A stretch of DNA of 64,000 bases from Sternotherus odoratus (lineage: Eukaryota > Chordata > Testudines > Kinosternidae), in the NCBI GenBank assembly GCA_032164245.1, contig JAVMKO010000001.1:168755434-168819433 (forward strand), given 5' to 3'. This document shows, piece after piece, positions 35,131 through 48,819 of the stretch. The notes under the pieces are model-generated. The model had not been told where the DNA came from and made no database searches. It saw only the letters and a program-made list of their open reading frames with translations. The stretch's first letter is position 1. Each line of letters starts with the position of its first letter. Position numbers and translations under genes: made by a program.

Positions 35131-36428
35131 GTCTGTTCTTCTTCCTTGCATGTACAGAACAAGTTTGTGGACCACTATTTGGTTTAATATGATAAATATG
35201 AGAGCTAGGATAGAGGAGTAGTTGGTTATTCTAAATGTTCATTTCAGTTCCATGTGGCAATATACAATCAAAAATCTAATTTAAATAACCCTGGTCTTTG
35301 ATAGGTGCCGTATGGGAGGGAGGAAAGGGTTTTCAACTGGAGAGTTTAGCTAAGTCTCAGATCGTTGTTTCTGGAGACAGTCTTGTTCTGTTATAATCGG
35401 TGTCATTTCTGTATTATAATGAGTATGTCAGCAATTTAGTATTAGTACATCATTTAAAGCAATGATACTCAGACCTCAGTGGTTCAGTAGTCAAATTAGT
35501 GATCAACATTACTCAAAAGAGCCACAGTAGTGTGAATTCATTGTTTCATTTTCTATACATATATAATTATTCTCCCAACAAAATAACTGACCAGGTATTA
35601 TTATTAACTACAACTGTTTAATAACATAGCAAAAGCATTCTGATTGGTTAATAATTAAATCATACTGTTTTAATATCAAATGCTGCAGAGAGCCTCAGAT
35701 GATGCATTAATAAATCACTTGTGGCTCCCGAATCTTAATCTCAGTATTAAACAATTTATTAAAAAACCCAAACTCTTAAAATTCAATGGTGTGCATCAGC
35801 AGTATTAAGCCATTTTTAAAATAATGTATTATTTTGTGCTGCTATATTAAAACACAAACAAAAAAAAACCCCTTACTATTCCTCATTTGTGTCTTACTGG
35901 TGAAGCTCTTAAACACTCAACTGATAACTCAGCAAAATACTTTATCAAAAATATCTAATAGTTGGGTCTACATTCCAGGCTTTGTAAAGTAGATCTTGAC
36001 AACTGGAGATAAAATTGCCTGTTTAAGTAATAGTAATACACTGCCCTTAGAGTGGCATTCTCTTGCACTGTCTGGTGGAACTCCCATCTTCTGCAGTTCC
36101 TGCAGCTGATAATAAAAGGGATATGGCGGTTTACTTCTAGTGGAATAAAATAAAAATGAATTACACTGTCAGCAGATTAAGCCTATGTTTTGGGCTTTCA
36201 GGATTGTTTCTCTGCCTTCTTGAGGATATAGTGAGGTTTGGGGGCAGTCACAGTGGGCTAGGCCCTTTCCATTTATTTTTTTAGGGTTAACAATGGACTA
36301 AAGAGTAGGGAAAACAGTAATACAGGCTTAATTTTTGTTCTCTCAAATACATTTCCTATATAAGAAACATGGGGGAATCTAAAACAGGAGTTGGAACTTG
36401 AGTACATAGCGTGTGTATGTCTCTAGAA
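35131..36428. other. PKNOX1 intron 1, no recognised feature
   Basis: AT-rich DNA with no coding region or clear transposon end. Confidence 0.5.
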
Positions 36429-38234
36429 CAGCGGTCGCCAACCACTGGTGGTCCGCGAGAAAATTTTGGTGGTCCCTGGAGAAATTTGGACATTATTTGC
36501 AATTTTTAGGAAGATAAGTCCCTAGTAAAGGCTTCTTATTTGATAGCACTTCAAGTCGCGAAAAGTAGAAAGCCGTATACGATTGGAGAAGAATTAATTA
36601 AGCCTTGCTTGTTAGAAGCCTGTGAAGAGGTTTTGGGGAAACAGGCTGTCCAGAAACTGAAAGTAATTCGTATGTCTGCTAACACTGTGAAGCGCAGAAT
36701 TGAAGACATGGCTGAAGATATTGAAAATCAAGTGATTGAAATGGTGAAAAATTCAACGTTTTATTCAATTCAACTCGACGAATCAACAGACATAACTAAC
36801 AAGGCAGTTCTCCTTTGTTTTGTGAGGTTTGAGTGTCAAGGAGAGCTCAAGGAAGAATTCCTCTGTTTGCTCAACTTGCCGGGTAGAACAACCGGCTCTG
36901 AGGTTTTCGATGCACTTAATGGTTATTTCCTGAGACACGGTATTGAATGGAAGAAATGTGTTGGGATATGCACAGACGGTGCCGCAAGCATGACCGGGCA
37001 TCGTTTAGGAGTTGTTACAGAAGTGAAAGATGTTGGACACCCAGACATCTTGTTTACTCATTGTATTATATATTGTGAGCAACTTGCGGCGAAAAGAATG
37101 TCTCCAGAACTGCACAAAGTGCTCTCTGATGTAATTAAAATTGTAAATAAAATTCGGCACAAAGCGCTCAATTCTTGAATATTTGAGGCACTTTGTGAAG
37201 AAATGGGCTCTCAATATACTCCTCTTCTTCATGCTGAGGTGAGATGGCTGTCAAGGAGCAAAATACTAACCCGATTGTTCGACCTGCGCCAAGAAGTCAA
37301 GTTATTCTTCCAGCAGCAAAATAATTCGAAATTCCAAGATCTCTTGTCCAACAATGATTGCCTAACCAAGCTTGCATACCTGGCAGATATTTTTTCACTG
37401 TTAAACGAGCTAAACACGTCCTTGCAAGGACAGCTTACGGACGTGTTCACACTGCGAGGTAAAATGGATGCATTTCAAAAGAAAATATTGCTGTGGCAAA
37501 TGCGGTTGGCTGAAGAAGATCTGCAAATGTTCCCGAATCTTGATGAGTATATGAAAGAGGAGGATGTCAACCGACAGGTAAGAACCATTGTTCGACAGCA
37601 CTTATGGTCGCTCACAGAATCTTTTGGACGTTATTACCCAAAGGAAGAGGACCCCAGACATGGCAATATGTGGGTCATGGATCCATTTTCGAAGAAAATT
37701 GAAGATAGCAATTTGAGCATGAAAGAAAAAGAAAGCCTAATCGATCTATCATCCAATGACAGTCTCAAAGCTAAATTCCACTCGTCCTCATCAAGACATC
37801 ATTTTTGGCCCTCCGTAAAAAGTGAGTACCCAGTGCTGAGTGAAAAAGCCATCAAAATTTTGATTCCATTTGCAACAACCTATCTGTGTGTGAAGACATT
37901 CTCATCTGTTACGGCAATCAAAAACAAGTACCGCTGTTGGCTTGAAATACAAACGGCTCTCCGTGTTGCAGTGACGTCATTGGAGCCAAGAATCCATAAA
38001 CTTATTTCAAACAAGCAGCAACAAATATAACACTAATAATTTTGTTATAATTAAACAAGCTTTAATAATTTTGTTATAATTGAACAAGTGCATTTCATAT
38101 TAATGAAATGGAACTTTTATGATCATTATTTTATAGATGTTTGTACCTTTTTAAAAAAATTCATGTTAGTGGTCTGTGGGATTCAAAATTGTGAGTTTAG
38201 TGGTCCATGAGGTCCGAAAGGTTGGCGACCACTG
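36429..38234 (+). mobile_element. SPIN/ZBED-like hAT transposon with perfect TSD
   Basis: Ends CAGCGGTCGCCAACCACTGG and, inverted, CAGTGGTCGCCAACCTTTCG are flanked by the perfect duplication ctctagaa (36421-36428 and 38235-38242). Subterminal tggtggtcc motifs are mirrored (ggtggtccgcgagaaaattt against tgtgagtttagtggtcc). The 1806-bp element carries most of a transposase, so this is a near-complete, moderately young copy with the N-terminal coding region deleted. Confidence 0.93.
36510..38030 (+). pseudogene. hAT transposase, one in-frame stop, N-terminus missing
   Basis: The frame is open from 36510 to a TGA at 37176-37178 and continues in the same frame to 38030, so a single substitution (probably CGA to TGA) breaks it. 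Recognisable parts are SLVKASYLIALQVAKSRKPY at the start, the catalytic-core block LDESTDITNKAVLLCFVRF, CTDGAASMTG with the second acidic residue, EVRWLSRSKILTRLFDLR, and the C-terminal hATC dimerisation region (FATTYLCVKTFSSVTAIKNK). The BED zinc finger expected upstream is absent. Vertebrate ZBED5/SCAND3-type domesticated genes derive from this kind of transposase; nothing here suggests domestication, as TIRs and TSD are intact and the frame is broken. Confidence 0.92.
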
Positions 38235-38242
38235 CTCTAGAA

Positions 38243-41200
38243 TATAGAGGAGTGAGAGGTGGGTGGGTGCATGTATGTGTGTACTGGTCAAACTGTACCT
38301 ATTTAGCTAAAGAACGTGTTTCCAGATCAGTCAGTTCACAACCATTAAATTCATATATATTCTAAGTGTTGAAGGTAACAATGCCATTAGTACGGTTGCT
38401 TAACACTCTCCATTATAAAATCCTGTTTTCAGTTAGTTCTAACTTTGGCAAACGTAAACCGTTTGGGCTGTCTTATCTGAAACTTTCCAAACGAATTCAG
38501 TTTAAGATAATTCAACCATTTCCAAGAATGAAATTAGGGAAAAATACATTTTGCCAATTAAACAAAATCTTACATCCTTTTGTTTTGAGGGACATGGATG
38601 CAAAGACCTTGAAATTTGATAGGGTGATTGCATTTGTGCCAGGATATTTTTTGCTGCCCCTGTGAAAACTTGACCAAATTTATTTGAGGCATAAGCCTCT
38701 GAAAAAAGTTTACATGTGATTAGCAGTTTGTGAGAGTTTGGCAGCTGAGTTCCATAAAGATTCCATCTGCACTGAGCATGCAGTATCCCATGGCTGGAGG
38801 GGCTGAGCAGGACCTTCCCTGTAATTAGTTCTCCCAGTTACCAATACCGCTTTGATGCCAGGCACAGGAACTGAGTGTCTCTCCTGTCAGTGCTCCTCCT
38901 ACTAGTGCTCAGACTGCAAGAATAAGGAGAAAGCAGCCTGAGTGAAATGCAGAAGAGTAAAGAGCAAAGGGGTTGGTAATGAGGATAAGAATCTGGTGGG
39001 GAGGGGAGCAGGAGTCAGGAGAGGGCAACAGGGGCAAGAGTCAATAGGACAAAAGAGGGAGAAAGAACTAATGGAAGTGTAGGGAAAAGAGCAGAGGGAA
39101 TTAGGGAGAGGGACAGGAGTTGTCTGTGGGGGCAGCAGGAGAGGATGGGCCCAGAGCTATGCACATTGAATGGGAGCAGAAGGGGATAGGAGAGAGGCTA
39201 AGGGGAACAAACAAGATTCTCTAACCATTGCAGCACACTGGAATTAAACCCATTATTCTTGACTCAGCATCCCTTTGTTAGCTACCAAATAGTTGTGAAA
39301 GCCACTGGCAAAATGTCTCATCTCCATCTAGTAGCAGGTCCACATAGAACATAGTCATCTGCTGCTGGTTACTCCATTATCTCATGTGGCAGAGGACTGT
39401 GCTGTGGCTATAACCATCCCAAATCTACTGGTCTCCTGACTTATTCAGGGCACACAGCGACTGTGCTCTAGAGAAGACTGGTTTTTGTAGTGAATGAGGC
39501 CATGGTCTTTAGGACTCTTGCTTCATTTGTTGCAGAAGTTGGAAGGTGTGCTGTGAATAAGGCAGGGAACTGCAGGATGAGGAAAGAACGGTCTTTTGGT
39601 TAAGACAATTGAATGCTTCACTAGATAATTGGATTCCTTTCCTGCCCCTGTAATGTAGTTCCTCTAAGATTCTGGGCAAGTCACTAAACCCAACATTTTC
39701 ACAGTTGACCGCTTGTTGGGTGTGCCTTGTTTTCTGTTTGCCCAACAAGAGACATCTTGGGCCAAATTTGCAGATGTGTGAAGAGCTCATGATTACAAGT
39801 GATGTTAATGGTAGCTCCAGTCTGAGCATATTCCTTGCTATAAAATACTAAGTACTTTGAAAAAACCAGGCCTTGGGCTTCTCAAGTTGGGCACCCAAAA
39901 TTAGTAGACACTTTTGTCATTGGTCTCTGTCCCATAGTTCACAATGTCTAAAATGAGGATAATATGTTATTTCATGGGGATAGTGTGAAGATAATTAATT
40001 GATGTTTGTAATGTGCTAAGATATTATATTGAGAGCATCACAGAAAAAGCTTTAAGAAATTAATAATTCTTTATTCTGTGCTGGCTTTGGATGAAATGTA
40101 GTATATAGTGTATGGGATATCCTGAATTAAGAGGCTAAAATAAAATATTGAATAACTATCCATTCAGAAAGCACTGTCTATTTTAGTCCCATATTAACCT
40201 AATTTGGCTAATTGGAGGCCAAGCAAACCTGCTAAAGCCCGTGGGAGTAGGAGTCTGTGATGAGCATCCCAAGGTTCACTGGCAGGAGGCCACAGGCTTT
40301 CTAAGGTTCATGATGTAAGGCTGCTGGCATGAGCAGGTGAGGGAATCTTCATTTACCAGGAAACCCTAAATGCATCCTGGAGACTAGTTAGGAAAGGCAC
40401 CTATAGGCCGAGAACCCCTTCAGGAGGCCTTGAGAGCAAAAGGAGGGATAAGGAGATTTCCCCCACTCCACTTCTGAACTTCAGGTCTCCTTCCAGTCCT
40501 CTTTATTCCTCACCACCATTCCTGCAGCATTTAGGAGGACAGCCCAAGTCCTGTGTAAAGTAGGAAGCTGTGAGGAAGGGAACTGTTGTGTTCTGTAGGG
40601 GAGGATCCCTGATTCTGAGTACCCTTATAGAATTACAGCACTTCCCACATCCATCTGGTGCAGAGCACACTGGTTATTTGGAGACCTTGAAGAGAGACCT
40701 TCCAATCTTTAGACCCACTTCAGTTCATAGGAAAAAGGGGCCTTCCTCCAGCTAGCCAAAAGTTTCTTTTAAATAAACTAGAACTTTTGAGGTGAAATGG
40801 AGATTGCAGGCATATATATGTTTGGGTTAAGTGAATGTTACCTCAAGAATGCTAATGTGAAAAGGAAATGCAGAGTTAGGTCGTGCTTCTTAAATGAGGC
40901 ATCCTAACTTCTTTAATTCTGTCTTCATAGTGATGCATTTAGAAAATTAAAAATGTCCTTATCTCTCCATACTAAAGTTTCATTTTAACAGTGACCATAA
41001 AAACAAGGTTCATTTAACCATACAGTAGTTGTGCCTCTTCACAACTTTGTTAGTCATAAATAACACACAAAATAATTTTACAAATTCCTGGTTTGACAAA
41101 CTGTATATTGAAGGCAGTCTTTACTCATTCATCATTAAGGATCTAATCCTGTCAGATGCTGAGGGCACATAACACTTCATGTGAAATGCATTGTACTTTA

Positions 41201-41645
41201 TATGCTCAATATGATGTCATATCTCTAGGCAAAAAATGATCCATATGCAGATTTAGCATGCCCAGATTATAATGTTAGATTACTTACATGAAAAAGCAAA
41301 GATTATTGTAGTAATAAAGTAACAGTAGAGATGTCTCTCTGAACCATAAATTCAATGTATGTAATGCATATCTTTAACACTCCACATGCAAAGAAGTGAT
41401 GAAGATAAGCTTTTGTCTCCTCATGACCAGAGTTTGGGTGCCTTGCTTGAGAAATCCAAGCTTAACTCTTTATTTCTTGGATTTCCAACTTAATGTTCTT
41501 GAAAGGTAAGATGCACTCAAACCTTAAGTTTGCCTTACACACGGCAGTAGTGGCTTGATTGGATCCCAAAGCAGTCAAGGGAAACATTATATAAAATCAA
41601 ATTTTCCTCTTACTGTAATGGAAAATCATATCTGTGACTTTCTTA
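38243..41645. other. PKNOX1 intron 1, mostly unrecognised
   Basis: No exon or transposon with clear ends was recognised. A purine-rich stretch (gagaa/gggag) spans about 38930-39200. A few short frames have no domain. Confidence 0.45.
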
Positions 41646-41883
41646 GGGCTTGTCTACATGGGGAAATTAACTAGAATACCTATAGCGGAATAACTTTTCC
41701 ACTATAGCAGAATAATTACTCTGCTATAGCTATTCTGTTATAACTCACCTGTGTGGTCATACTATTCTGGAATAAAAGTGACTCTGGAATAGAAGACTGC
41801 TGCAAAGTCACTCCAACATAGCTATAGTGGAATTGTTATTCCACTCTAGATATGCTAGTCAATTTCCTTGTGTAGACAAGCTC
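41646..41883. mobile_element. MITE with 23-bp inverted ends
   Basis: gggcttgtctacatggggaa (left) is mirrored by ttccttgtgtagacaagctc (right). The interior is made of repeated tatagcagaataatt / ctatagctattctg inverted motifs, so the whole 238 bp could fold on itself. No coding capacity. Confidence 0.8.
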
Positions 41884-42538
41884 TTTTTGCAAGCTGATGC
41901 TCTGGGAATCCCATAGACACACATGAATATCCTCCAAACACATTACAATATTATTAGCTGTCTTGTAGACAACAAACACAGAAAAACTGTAGTATATGCT
42001 CAGTAGTGTTTAGATAAGACAGAGACAAGTAATCACTGTAACTGCAGTGGAATGAGTGAGTTCCTGTGACACAGTATACTCTTGTACACCCTGTTGCTGT
42101 ATTATTGCATTAGAAAGTTCATTGATTTAAACAAGATCTTTAAGGTATGCACAGGTCTTTGTGTTTTTAAGAGATAGGCATTGAGAGAATTACTGTGCAA
42201 TGTAAATTCTTCACTTAAGATGCTAGGGTATTATTTTGTGTGCTTTCTTTTATAGAATTGGGCCACTGGGCTCAGGTTACCTTGTTTTGCTTTTTAGGAA
42301 AACCTCATTGGTGCTTTGCCTTTTTCAAGTGACAAAAGCAAACTGCCTTCAATTTTGACTTCCTAACCTATAGGGATATCAAATGTGTTACACTTGCTAA
42401 GTTACTGTACTTTCCCTGACCATATCAAGCAAAAATAGTCTCCATTTTGGCTTTCATTGGTTCTATGGCCATTGTAATCCTCTAGTCTGACCTCTGTATA
42501 GCATGTGCCTTATAACTTCCCCAAAATATGTCTTAGAG

Positions 42539-42895
42539 CAGGAGTTCTCAACCTTTTTCTTTCTGAGATTTCCCCCAACATACTGTAAAAGCTCCACGGT
42601 CCACCAGTGCCACAACTGTTTTTCTGCATATTAAAAACAGGGCCAGCATTAAGGGGTAACAAGCAGGGCCATTGCTCGGGGTCCCATACCACAGGGGCCC
42701 CACAAAGCTAAATTGCTTTGGCTTGAGTTGTGGATGGTGAGATTCACGGCCCCAGGCTTCAGCCCCGCACGATGGGACTTCGGCTTTCTGCCCTGGGTTC
42801 CGGAGAGTCTAACACTAACCCTGTTTGGTGGACCCCCTGAAATCTGCTCATGGCCCCCCAGAGGGCCTCAGATCCCTGGCTGAGTACTTCTATTA
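42539..42895. mobile_element. hAT element, second copy of the 6061-6415 family
   Basis: It shares with 6061-6415 the phrases ttctcaacctttttctttctgag, ccaccagtgccacaac, gggccagcattaaggggtaa, ggctttctgccctgggt and the right-end order. The left end is CAGGAGTTCTCAACC; the right end is worn. It sits within the antisense CR1, so it is younger than that LINE. Confidence 0.8.
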
Positions 42896-44689
42896 TAAAG
42901 CACAGCTTTGGGGGGGGGGGGGGAATCCAATCTTGTTTTAAAAATTGCCCGTGATAAAGAATCCACCATGGCCCTTGAAATTGTTCCAGAGGTAAATTAC
43001 TGTCACTATTTTTTTATTTTTATTTTTTTAAAAAAGGTCTTATTTCCAGTCTGAATTTGTCTAGCTTCAATTTCGGTCCATTGGACTCTGTTATGCTTTC
43101 CCCAACTAGATTGAAGAGCTCCTTATCACATATTTGTTCCCTTTGTAGGGACTCACAGACTAATCAAATCACCCCTTAACCTTCTCTTTGTTAAGCTAAG
43201 TAGACTGAGCTCCTTGAGTCTATCACTATACCACGTTTTCTAATCTTTTAATAATTCTCATAGCTCTCTGAACCCTTTCCAGTTTATTAACCTCCTTTTT
43301 GAATTGTGGACACCCGAACTGGATACAGTATTCCAGCAGCAGTCTCCCCAGTGCCATATATGACATAAAATAACCTCTCTACTTCTCTCAAGATTCCCCT
43401 GTTTATGCAGCTAAGGATCACATTAATCCTTTTGGCCACAGTATTTCACAGGTATTGTCCATCAGGATACCCAGTTATTTTTCAGAGTTGCTGCTTCCCA
43501 GGATAGAATCCCCCTTCTGTAAGTATGGCCCACATTCTTTGTTCCTAATTGTATACATTTATATTTAGCTGTATTAAAATGCACATTGTTTGCTTGCGCC
43601 CAGTTTACCAAGCAATCCAGATCACTCTGCATCAATGACCTGTCCTCTTCATTATTTATCACTCCTCTAATTTTTGTCATCTACAAACTTGATCGGTGGT
43701 GGTTTTGTTTTCTTCCAGATGAATAAGTGTCCAATAGCATAGGGCCAAAAGCCAATCCCTGCAGGACCTGAACAGAGACACATCTGCTTGACAATGATTT
43801 CACATTTAAACTTGCATTTTTGTAACCTATCAGCTAGCCAGCTGTGCGCAATGGTAATTTTATGTCATTCTAGTTAATCAAAATATCATGTATTACCAAG
43901 ATAAATGCATTACGGAATTCTAATGTACGTGACTTCAACACACCTTTATCAACCAAACTTGTAGTATCATCACAAAAGATACCAAGTTAGACAGGATCTA
44001 TTTTCTATAAATCCATGGTGATTTGCATTGATTACCCTTCTTTAATTCTTTATGAATCAAGACCCATTTCAGCTGCTCCATTATCTTGCCCTGGATCAAT
44101 GTCAGGCTGAGAGGTCTATAATTACATGGGTAATCCTGTTTACTATTTTAAAATATTGCAACAACATTATCTTTTTTCCAATATTCTGGAATTTCCCCAG
44201 TGTTCCAATACTTTTTGAAAATCAACATTAATGGTCTGGTGAGCTCCTCAGCCAGTTCTTTTAAAACTCTTGGATACAAGTTATGTGGGTCTACTGACTT
44301 TAAAAGTGTCCAACTTCAGTAGCTGCTGTTCCTGAGATATTAGTGGAATGGAAAGAATGTTATCACATGATATAACTACCTCATTTTTTACCGCCTATAT
44401 ACAGAACAAAAATATATGTTGAACACCTCTGCCTTTTCTTCATTACTACTGATAAATCTACCATTTTTATGTAGTAATGAGCCAATACTATTGTTAGGAT
44501 TCTTGTTGTTGCTAATACTGTTGGAAGAAGAACAGGCTGACCCGGGGCAGATTTGAGTAGATGGGCTTCTTTATTGTGATACATGTTCCCCTGGACCCAA
44601 TTGTCCAGTAAGCATTGAATTAGTTACGTTATACTCTTTATTTACATTAGTATGTAAATTTCTGTATTTATTATAACACCCTGTGACAG

Positions 44690-45480
44690 CATCTGACTCA
44701 CCCCTGCTGGCGCCTCCTGCAGGTTGTCCTGAGAATTAGCTCTGAACAGCGGCGGAGTGTCATCAACACGTGGTGTCCGGCCCGTCATCTGATTTGCTGC
44801 CCTGGGACCCGCATTGCTCCTGGCTCGCCAGTGTCCTCCTCTGGACAGTAGCTTTCTTGGCTTAAGGGCACTTCCCTATGGCAGTGCCTACTACTCCAGT
44901 CACTCCCCCTTCTGGGGAGGGGGGGGGAGTGTTGTTAGCAGTCCTCTGGCTTGCACCTGCCTTGGTGGCCAACCACAACCCTATAGTCCAGCCCCTTGTC
45001 TCAGGAGCAAGTTGCAGTGTGCTCTGGTCCTTCTCCTCTATGTCCAGGTGCTATGCGAGGGGAAAGGGTGGGACCCAGGCCCACCCGCTACTCTGAACCC
45101 CTGCCCAGGGACCTACTAGCGGCAGCCTCCCTCTGCCCTTCTTCACTCCCCTCTTATCTGCCAGGTTTCCCTGGGCCACTTCCCCTTTGGCCCTACTCAC
45201 CTTTTCAACCATTTTTAGCAAGGGCCGCAGCCTGGCAGGTAATGAGCCGGAGCTTTGCTCAGCTTCCCCAGCACTGCCCTGTCCAAGGTGCTGTTCCTTC
45301 TAGCAGGAACCAGTCCTCCTCCCTTGCTGGCCAGGGAGTGACTGCTCCCTAGCTAGGCAGCCTTTATATAGGACCTAGTCCTGTCTTGATTTGCTGCCTC
45401 TTCTGTGCTGCCCAAATGGCCTGGATCAGCCCTCTTTCTAAGGGGGTGGGGCTTTGCCTCATCACCCCCCCCCAAAACCC
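44690..45480. repeat. GC-rich block, possible LTR or other repeat
   Basis: Phrases such as tgtgacagcatctgactcac, cctgctggcgcctcctgcag and gagtgactgctccctagcta resemble a dispersed turtle repeat, possibly a solo LTR in reverse orientation. No terminal dinucleotides or target duplication could be fixed. Overlapping + strand frames at 44814-45352 have no protein domain. Confidence 0.35.
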
Positions 45481-47555
45481 TTATGGAGTAATATGAAGGC
45501 CCATACAATGAATATTGATAACCCTATACTGAATATAATTATTCCCACCCCTGATTACTATTTACCTCATTAGCATATTTTGCCAATAAGTTTTACTTTG
45601 AAGATACACTTCTTTGCTATAATTTCAGTTATGAACTCTTTGGATCAGCAGTTTGCCCGGAAGGGAGAAAGGGGCCATGACCCAGGTCTTGCTTATGTAG
45701 CTGGGAAAGGAAGTGAGAAGGAGATAACACTTCTTTAGCCAAAAGGTATTCTTTAGATCCCCACAATTCTTATGCAGCTGCAACACTTATTAATTCTTAA
45801 CAAGGAGAAGAGAGAGGAAAAGGGTAACACTTTATCTATTAAATGACGGAATAGTGTGTGCCTGTGTCTACTCCCTGATACCATGCCAACACACCAACAG
45901 TTTTTCATGTCTTGTCTTAACCCTTACATATCCCAACAAATACACTTTAAAAAAACCTCCATATTGTCCTTAACTCTTCCGGTCATAGATATATCCTTGA
46001 ATCCCTTTGGTTTCCTGATCAATATTCTACCATTCCTAGCTTCCGATTTATATTAACTACCATCAACTTCTCCTTTTTCCATTTGTGTTATATTTTATAA
46101 ATGCCTTCACTGTCTCTCTAAACCAGGTAGATTTTTTTTTTAAAATTGCTAAATGCCCAAAATATCACAGTAGAGGAAGAATGCCATATTATAGTATGCT
46201 TAATGATTCCTCATTATCATTCACATTGCTCTGATTAAATTCTTCCTCCAACCTTGGCTCATAAGTGTGTTAAGTTTTGTGAAATTGTCCCTTTTAAAGT
46301 ACCACTTATATATATTACCGGTCTGGGCTTGACATGTTTAGTGTGCGAACAGAATAATCAAGTCACGGTCACTTGTATCATAGCTACCATAAATTTTTAG
46401 TTCTGAGACCAGCTCCTTTTTATATATTAAGAGGAGTTCTTATATAGAGTTCCCCCATGTTGGATGCAACACTTCTTGAGTTAGGAAATTGTCATGTATA
46501 CTATTTAGAAATTCAAATATTTATTGTTGGCAGCATGAAACATCCAGAATGTGTCACTCAAATTGAAGTCCCCCATGATCATGTAGCATTTTCCCCTATA
46601 TATTATAGATAAGAGTGTAAGGAGCTGGTCATCCTGTTCCCTAGTGTGTTTGCTGGTCTGTAGCAGACATCAACTAATACCCCATCTTGTGCTTTATCGT
46701 GACATTGATCAATAAATATTCAAGATCATTTTCTTCCAAGTTGTCAATGATTCTGAAACAGGTAATGGCATTTTTGACCTAGAATGCCACGCCCTCTCCC
46801 CTTTTGCCCACTTTATCCTTCTTAATTAGGGTGTTACCATTGATTTTAACATGCTAACATTGATTTTAACATTCTAATCATGTGAGTCATCCCACCAGGT
46901 TTCAGTAATACCATTTAGACTGAAATTATGCTAAAAAAAATGAGCAATTCCTTTTGTTATCAGGGTCCTAGCATTGGTGCTTAGGTAATTAATTTTTTTC
47001 CCCTTTATGTCCTTTGGTTCCTTTAATTTTTTTCTCAACATTTAAATCTGTACTATATGAGTGTTCATAGCTTTCCTCTTTTTACTCTCTTTATATCTTG
47101 CCCTATTTCTAGGCCTACACGAGGAGTAAAAGTAAATTTTAAAAAACCTCAGCAATATTAGACTCAAGCCCAGGTTTCACACTGTCCTAATCTGTGGCGG
47201 TCCAATGATTTCCTCTGGCACTCAAGTCTCCTCTGCATACTCCCTTCCCACTCCCACCCACCCACACTCTTTTATCTTCAAAAAGACCCTTACGAGGACA
47301 ACACAATCAAAGCTCCTCCAACCTTTCCTCTATTATTTTCTCATCTGATGTCTTCTGGAGGAAAACACAGTGCTCTGCTAATGCCTCAAGTATCTTCAGG
47401 GAGAGGACTGCACAACTACAACCCCATGTGATTCTCTCCCATCCAAACTAACACAATTTCCTCCCACAGCATCCCTTCCCATTCAATCTCCACACTTCAC
47501 AAGCACCCTTTCACCTGGGTCTTGTCCTCCTTAAGCACCTTTCTCTTCTCACACT

Positions 47556-47878
47556 TGGGGCTGGTCTACAGTGGGGGGGGGGGGGAATCAACTGAAGATA
47601 CACAACTTCAGCTACGTGAATAACGTAGCTGAAGTTGGTGTGTCTTTGGCCGACTTACCTGCCAGACTCGTGGCAGTAGTTGTCAGCGCGCTCAACCGTT
47701 GACTCCAGCTTGCACTTCGCGGCAAGCTGGAGTCAACAGGGGCGCCACTGGCAATTGATTTATCGCGCCTTGATGAGACGTGATAAATCGATCGCCAAAA
47801 GATTGATTGCTACCCGGATCCGTGGGTAGCAATGAGTTCACTACCCAATCCAGTGGGTAGTGAAGACATACCCTTGGT
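47556..47878. mobile_element. MITE with gtctaca termini, orientation B
   Basis: Left end ggggctggtctacagtgggg; internal acaacttcagctacgtgaat and atttatcgcgcc...gacgtgataaatcgatcgcc are the reverse-orientation counterparts of the copy at 33996-34300; the right end is gaagacatacccttgg. A 12-base G run follows the left end. Confidence 0.7.
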
Positions 47879-48001
47879 GTCTTATATGAGAGAGGGTCAT
47901 GGGATTGCTTTAATTTCTAGAGGAGCAGTGATACCCCTCCCCCATAGAGTAGAATACAGTCTTTAGCCCACAACAATACATATAACATGTACCGATAACA
48001 T

Positions 48002-48315
48002 TCATAAAGCTAATGTGTCCCCAGATAATACTGCCTGCAACTGCAGTACAAAGGCCACAAGATCTCTCTCAGCAAAGACAACAGTGGGGAGTTGTAGAAA
48101 AAAAGGGATGTCCAGCTGCTTGGGGAGGTGAGGCTTTGGTGGATAGAGTGTGAAAGTACTATGAGCTACTGTGTATTCATAGTTTATTCCAGGAATAAAA
48201 CTGGCCCTTTGAGGTATTGGTTCTACACTGAACACAACTGAAGTTCTAGATCTCAAATCCAACCATTTCCAATTCTGTTGCCAAAATTTGAATTTGGGGT
48301 TTGTCTTTTTTTCAT
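48002..48315 (-). other. Unidentified minus-strand open frame
   Basis: The frame (86 codons from its ATG at 48262, open upstream to about 48315) encodes a protein-like sequence including SVVFSVEPIPQRASFIPG, TLYPPKPHLPKQLDIPFF and LPTVVFAERDLVAFVLQLQ. An AG acceptor-like site (aatttagctag) precedes it on the minus strand. I do not recognise the family. It could be a processed pseudogene fragment, an exon of an unannotated antisense gene, or chance. Confidence 0.25.
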
Positions 48316-48819
48316 TCTAGCTAAATTTTAGAAAAATTGCTTTATGATTAGAAATATGGAGTCTTGAATAAGTGAATACATAGTTTTTGTTTTAAATCAC
48401 AACTGTGTATTAAAGAATCACCTGCTTGACCTCTGTATGGTGTTAGCATCTTGACCATTCCCCTGAGATAGTTTTATTGACCATAAACTTTATTGACCAA
48501 ACTCCTGGGTTAACTGCCATTTTTCAATAGTGTTTTCAGGAACCATATTTTCTGAGTACATTTTCATAATTTTTGCATCACTACTCATTAAATTCTAGTT
48601 TTAAAAAGTCAAACATAATTCAATATTAAGTGCTAATTTAAAGATGGCTTTTAAACTGCTTTGTAAACCTGCAATACAACCTATCAGCTCTGCATATGGG
48701 ATGAATAATTCCTAATATTACATTCTGCGTATTTTTTCGTGTAGTAGATCACTTATTTTTTCACTAATAATTGTTGAACTTATTTTGAGTACAATTAAAA
48801 AGGATATAAAAAATGCTGA

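Larger units (their letters stand above)
42440..47060 (-). repeat. CR1-type LINE remnants, minus strand, fragmented
   Basis: The reversed CR1 3' end is at about 42460-42530 (attgtaatcctctagtctgacctctgta). Further upstream-of-LINE blocks follow in antisense order: ctttccagtttattaacctc, cagtattccagcagcagtct and tgcacattgtttgcttgcg near 43260-43590, then 46240-47060. A minus-strand frame at 43462-43680 retains an RT-like block (LMQSDLDCLVNWAQANNVHF). The copy is interrupted by a hAT element (42539-42895) and an unassigned GC-rich block (44690-45480). Confidence 0.7.
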
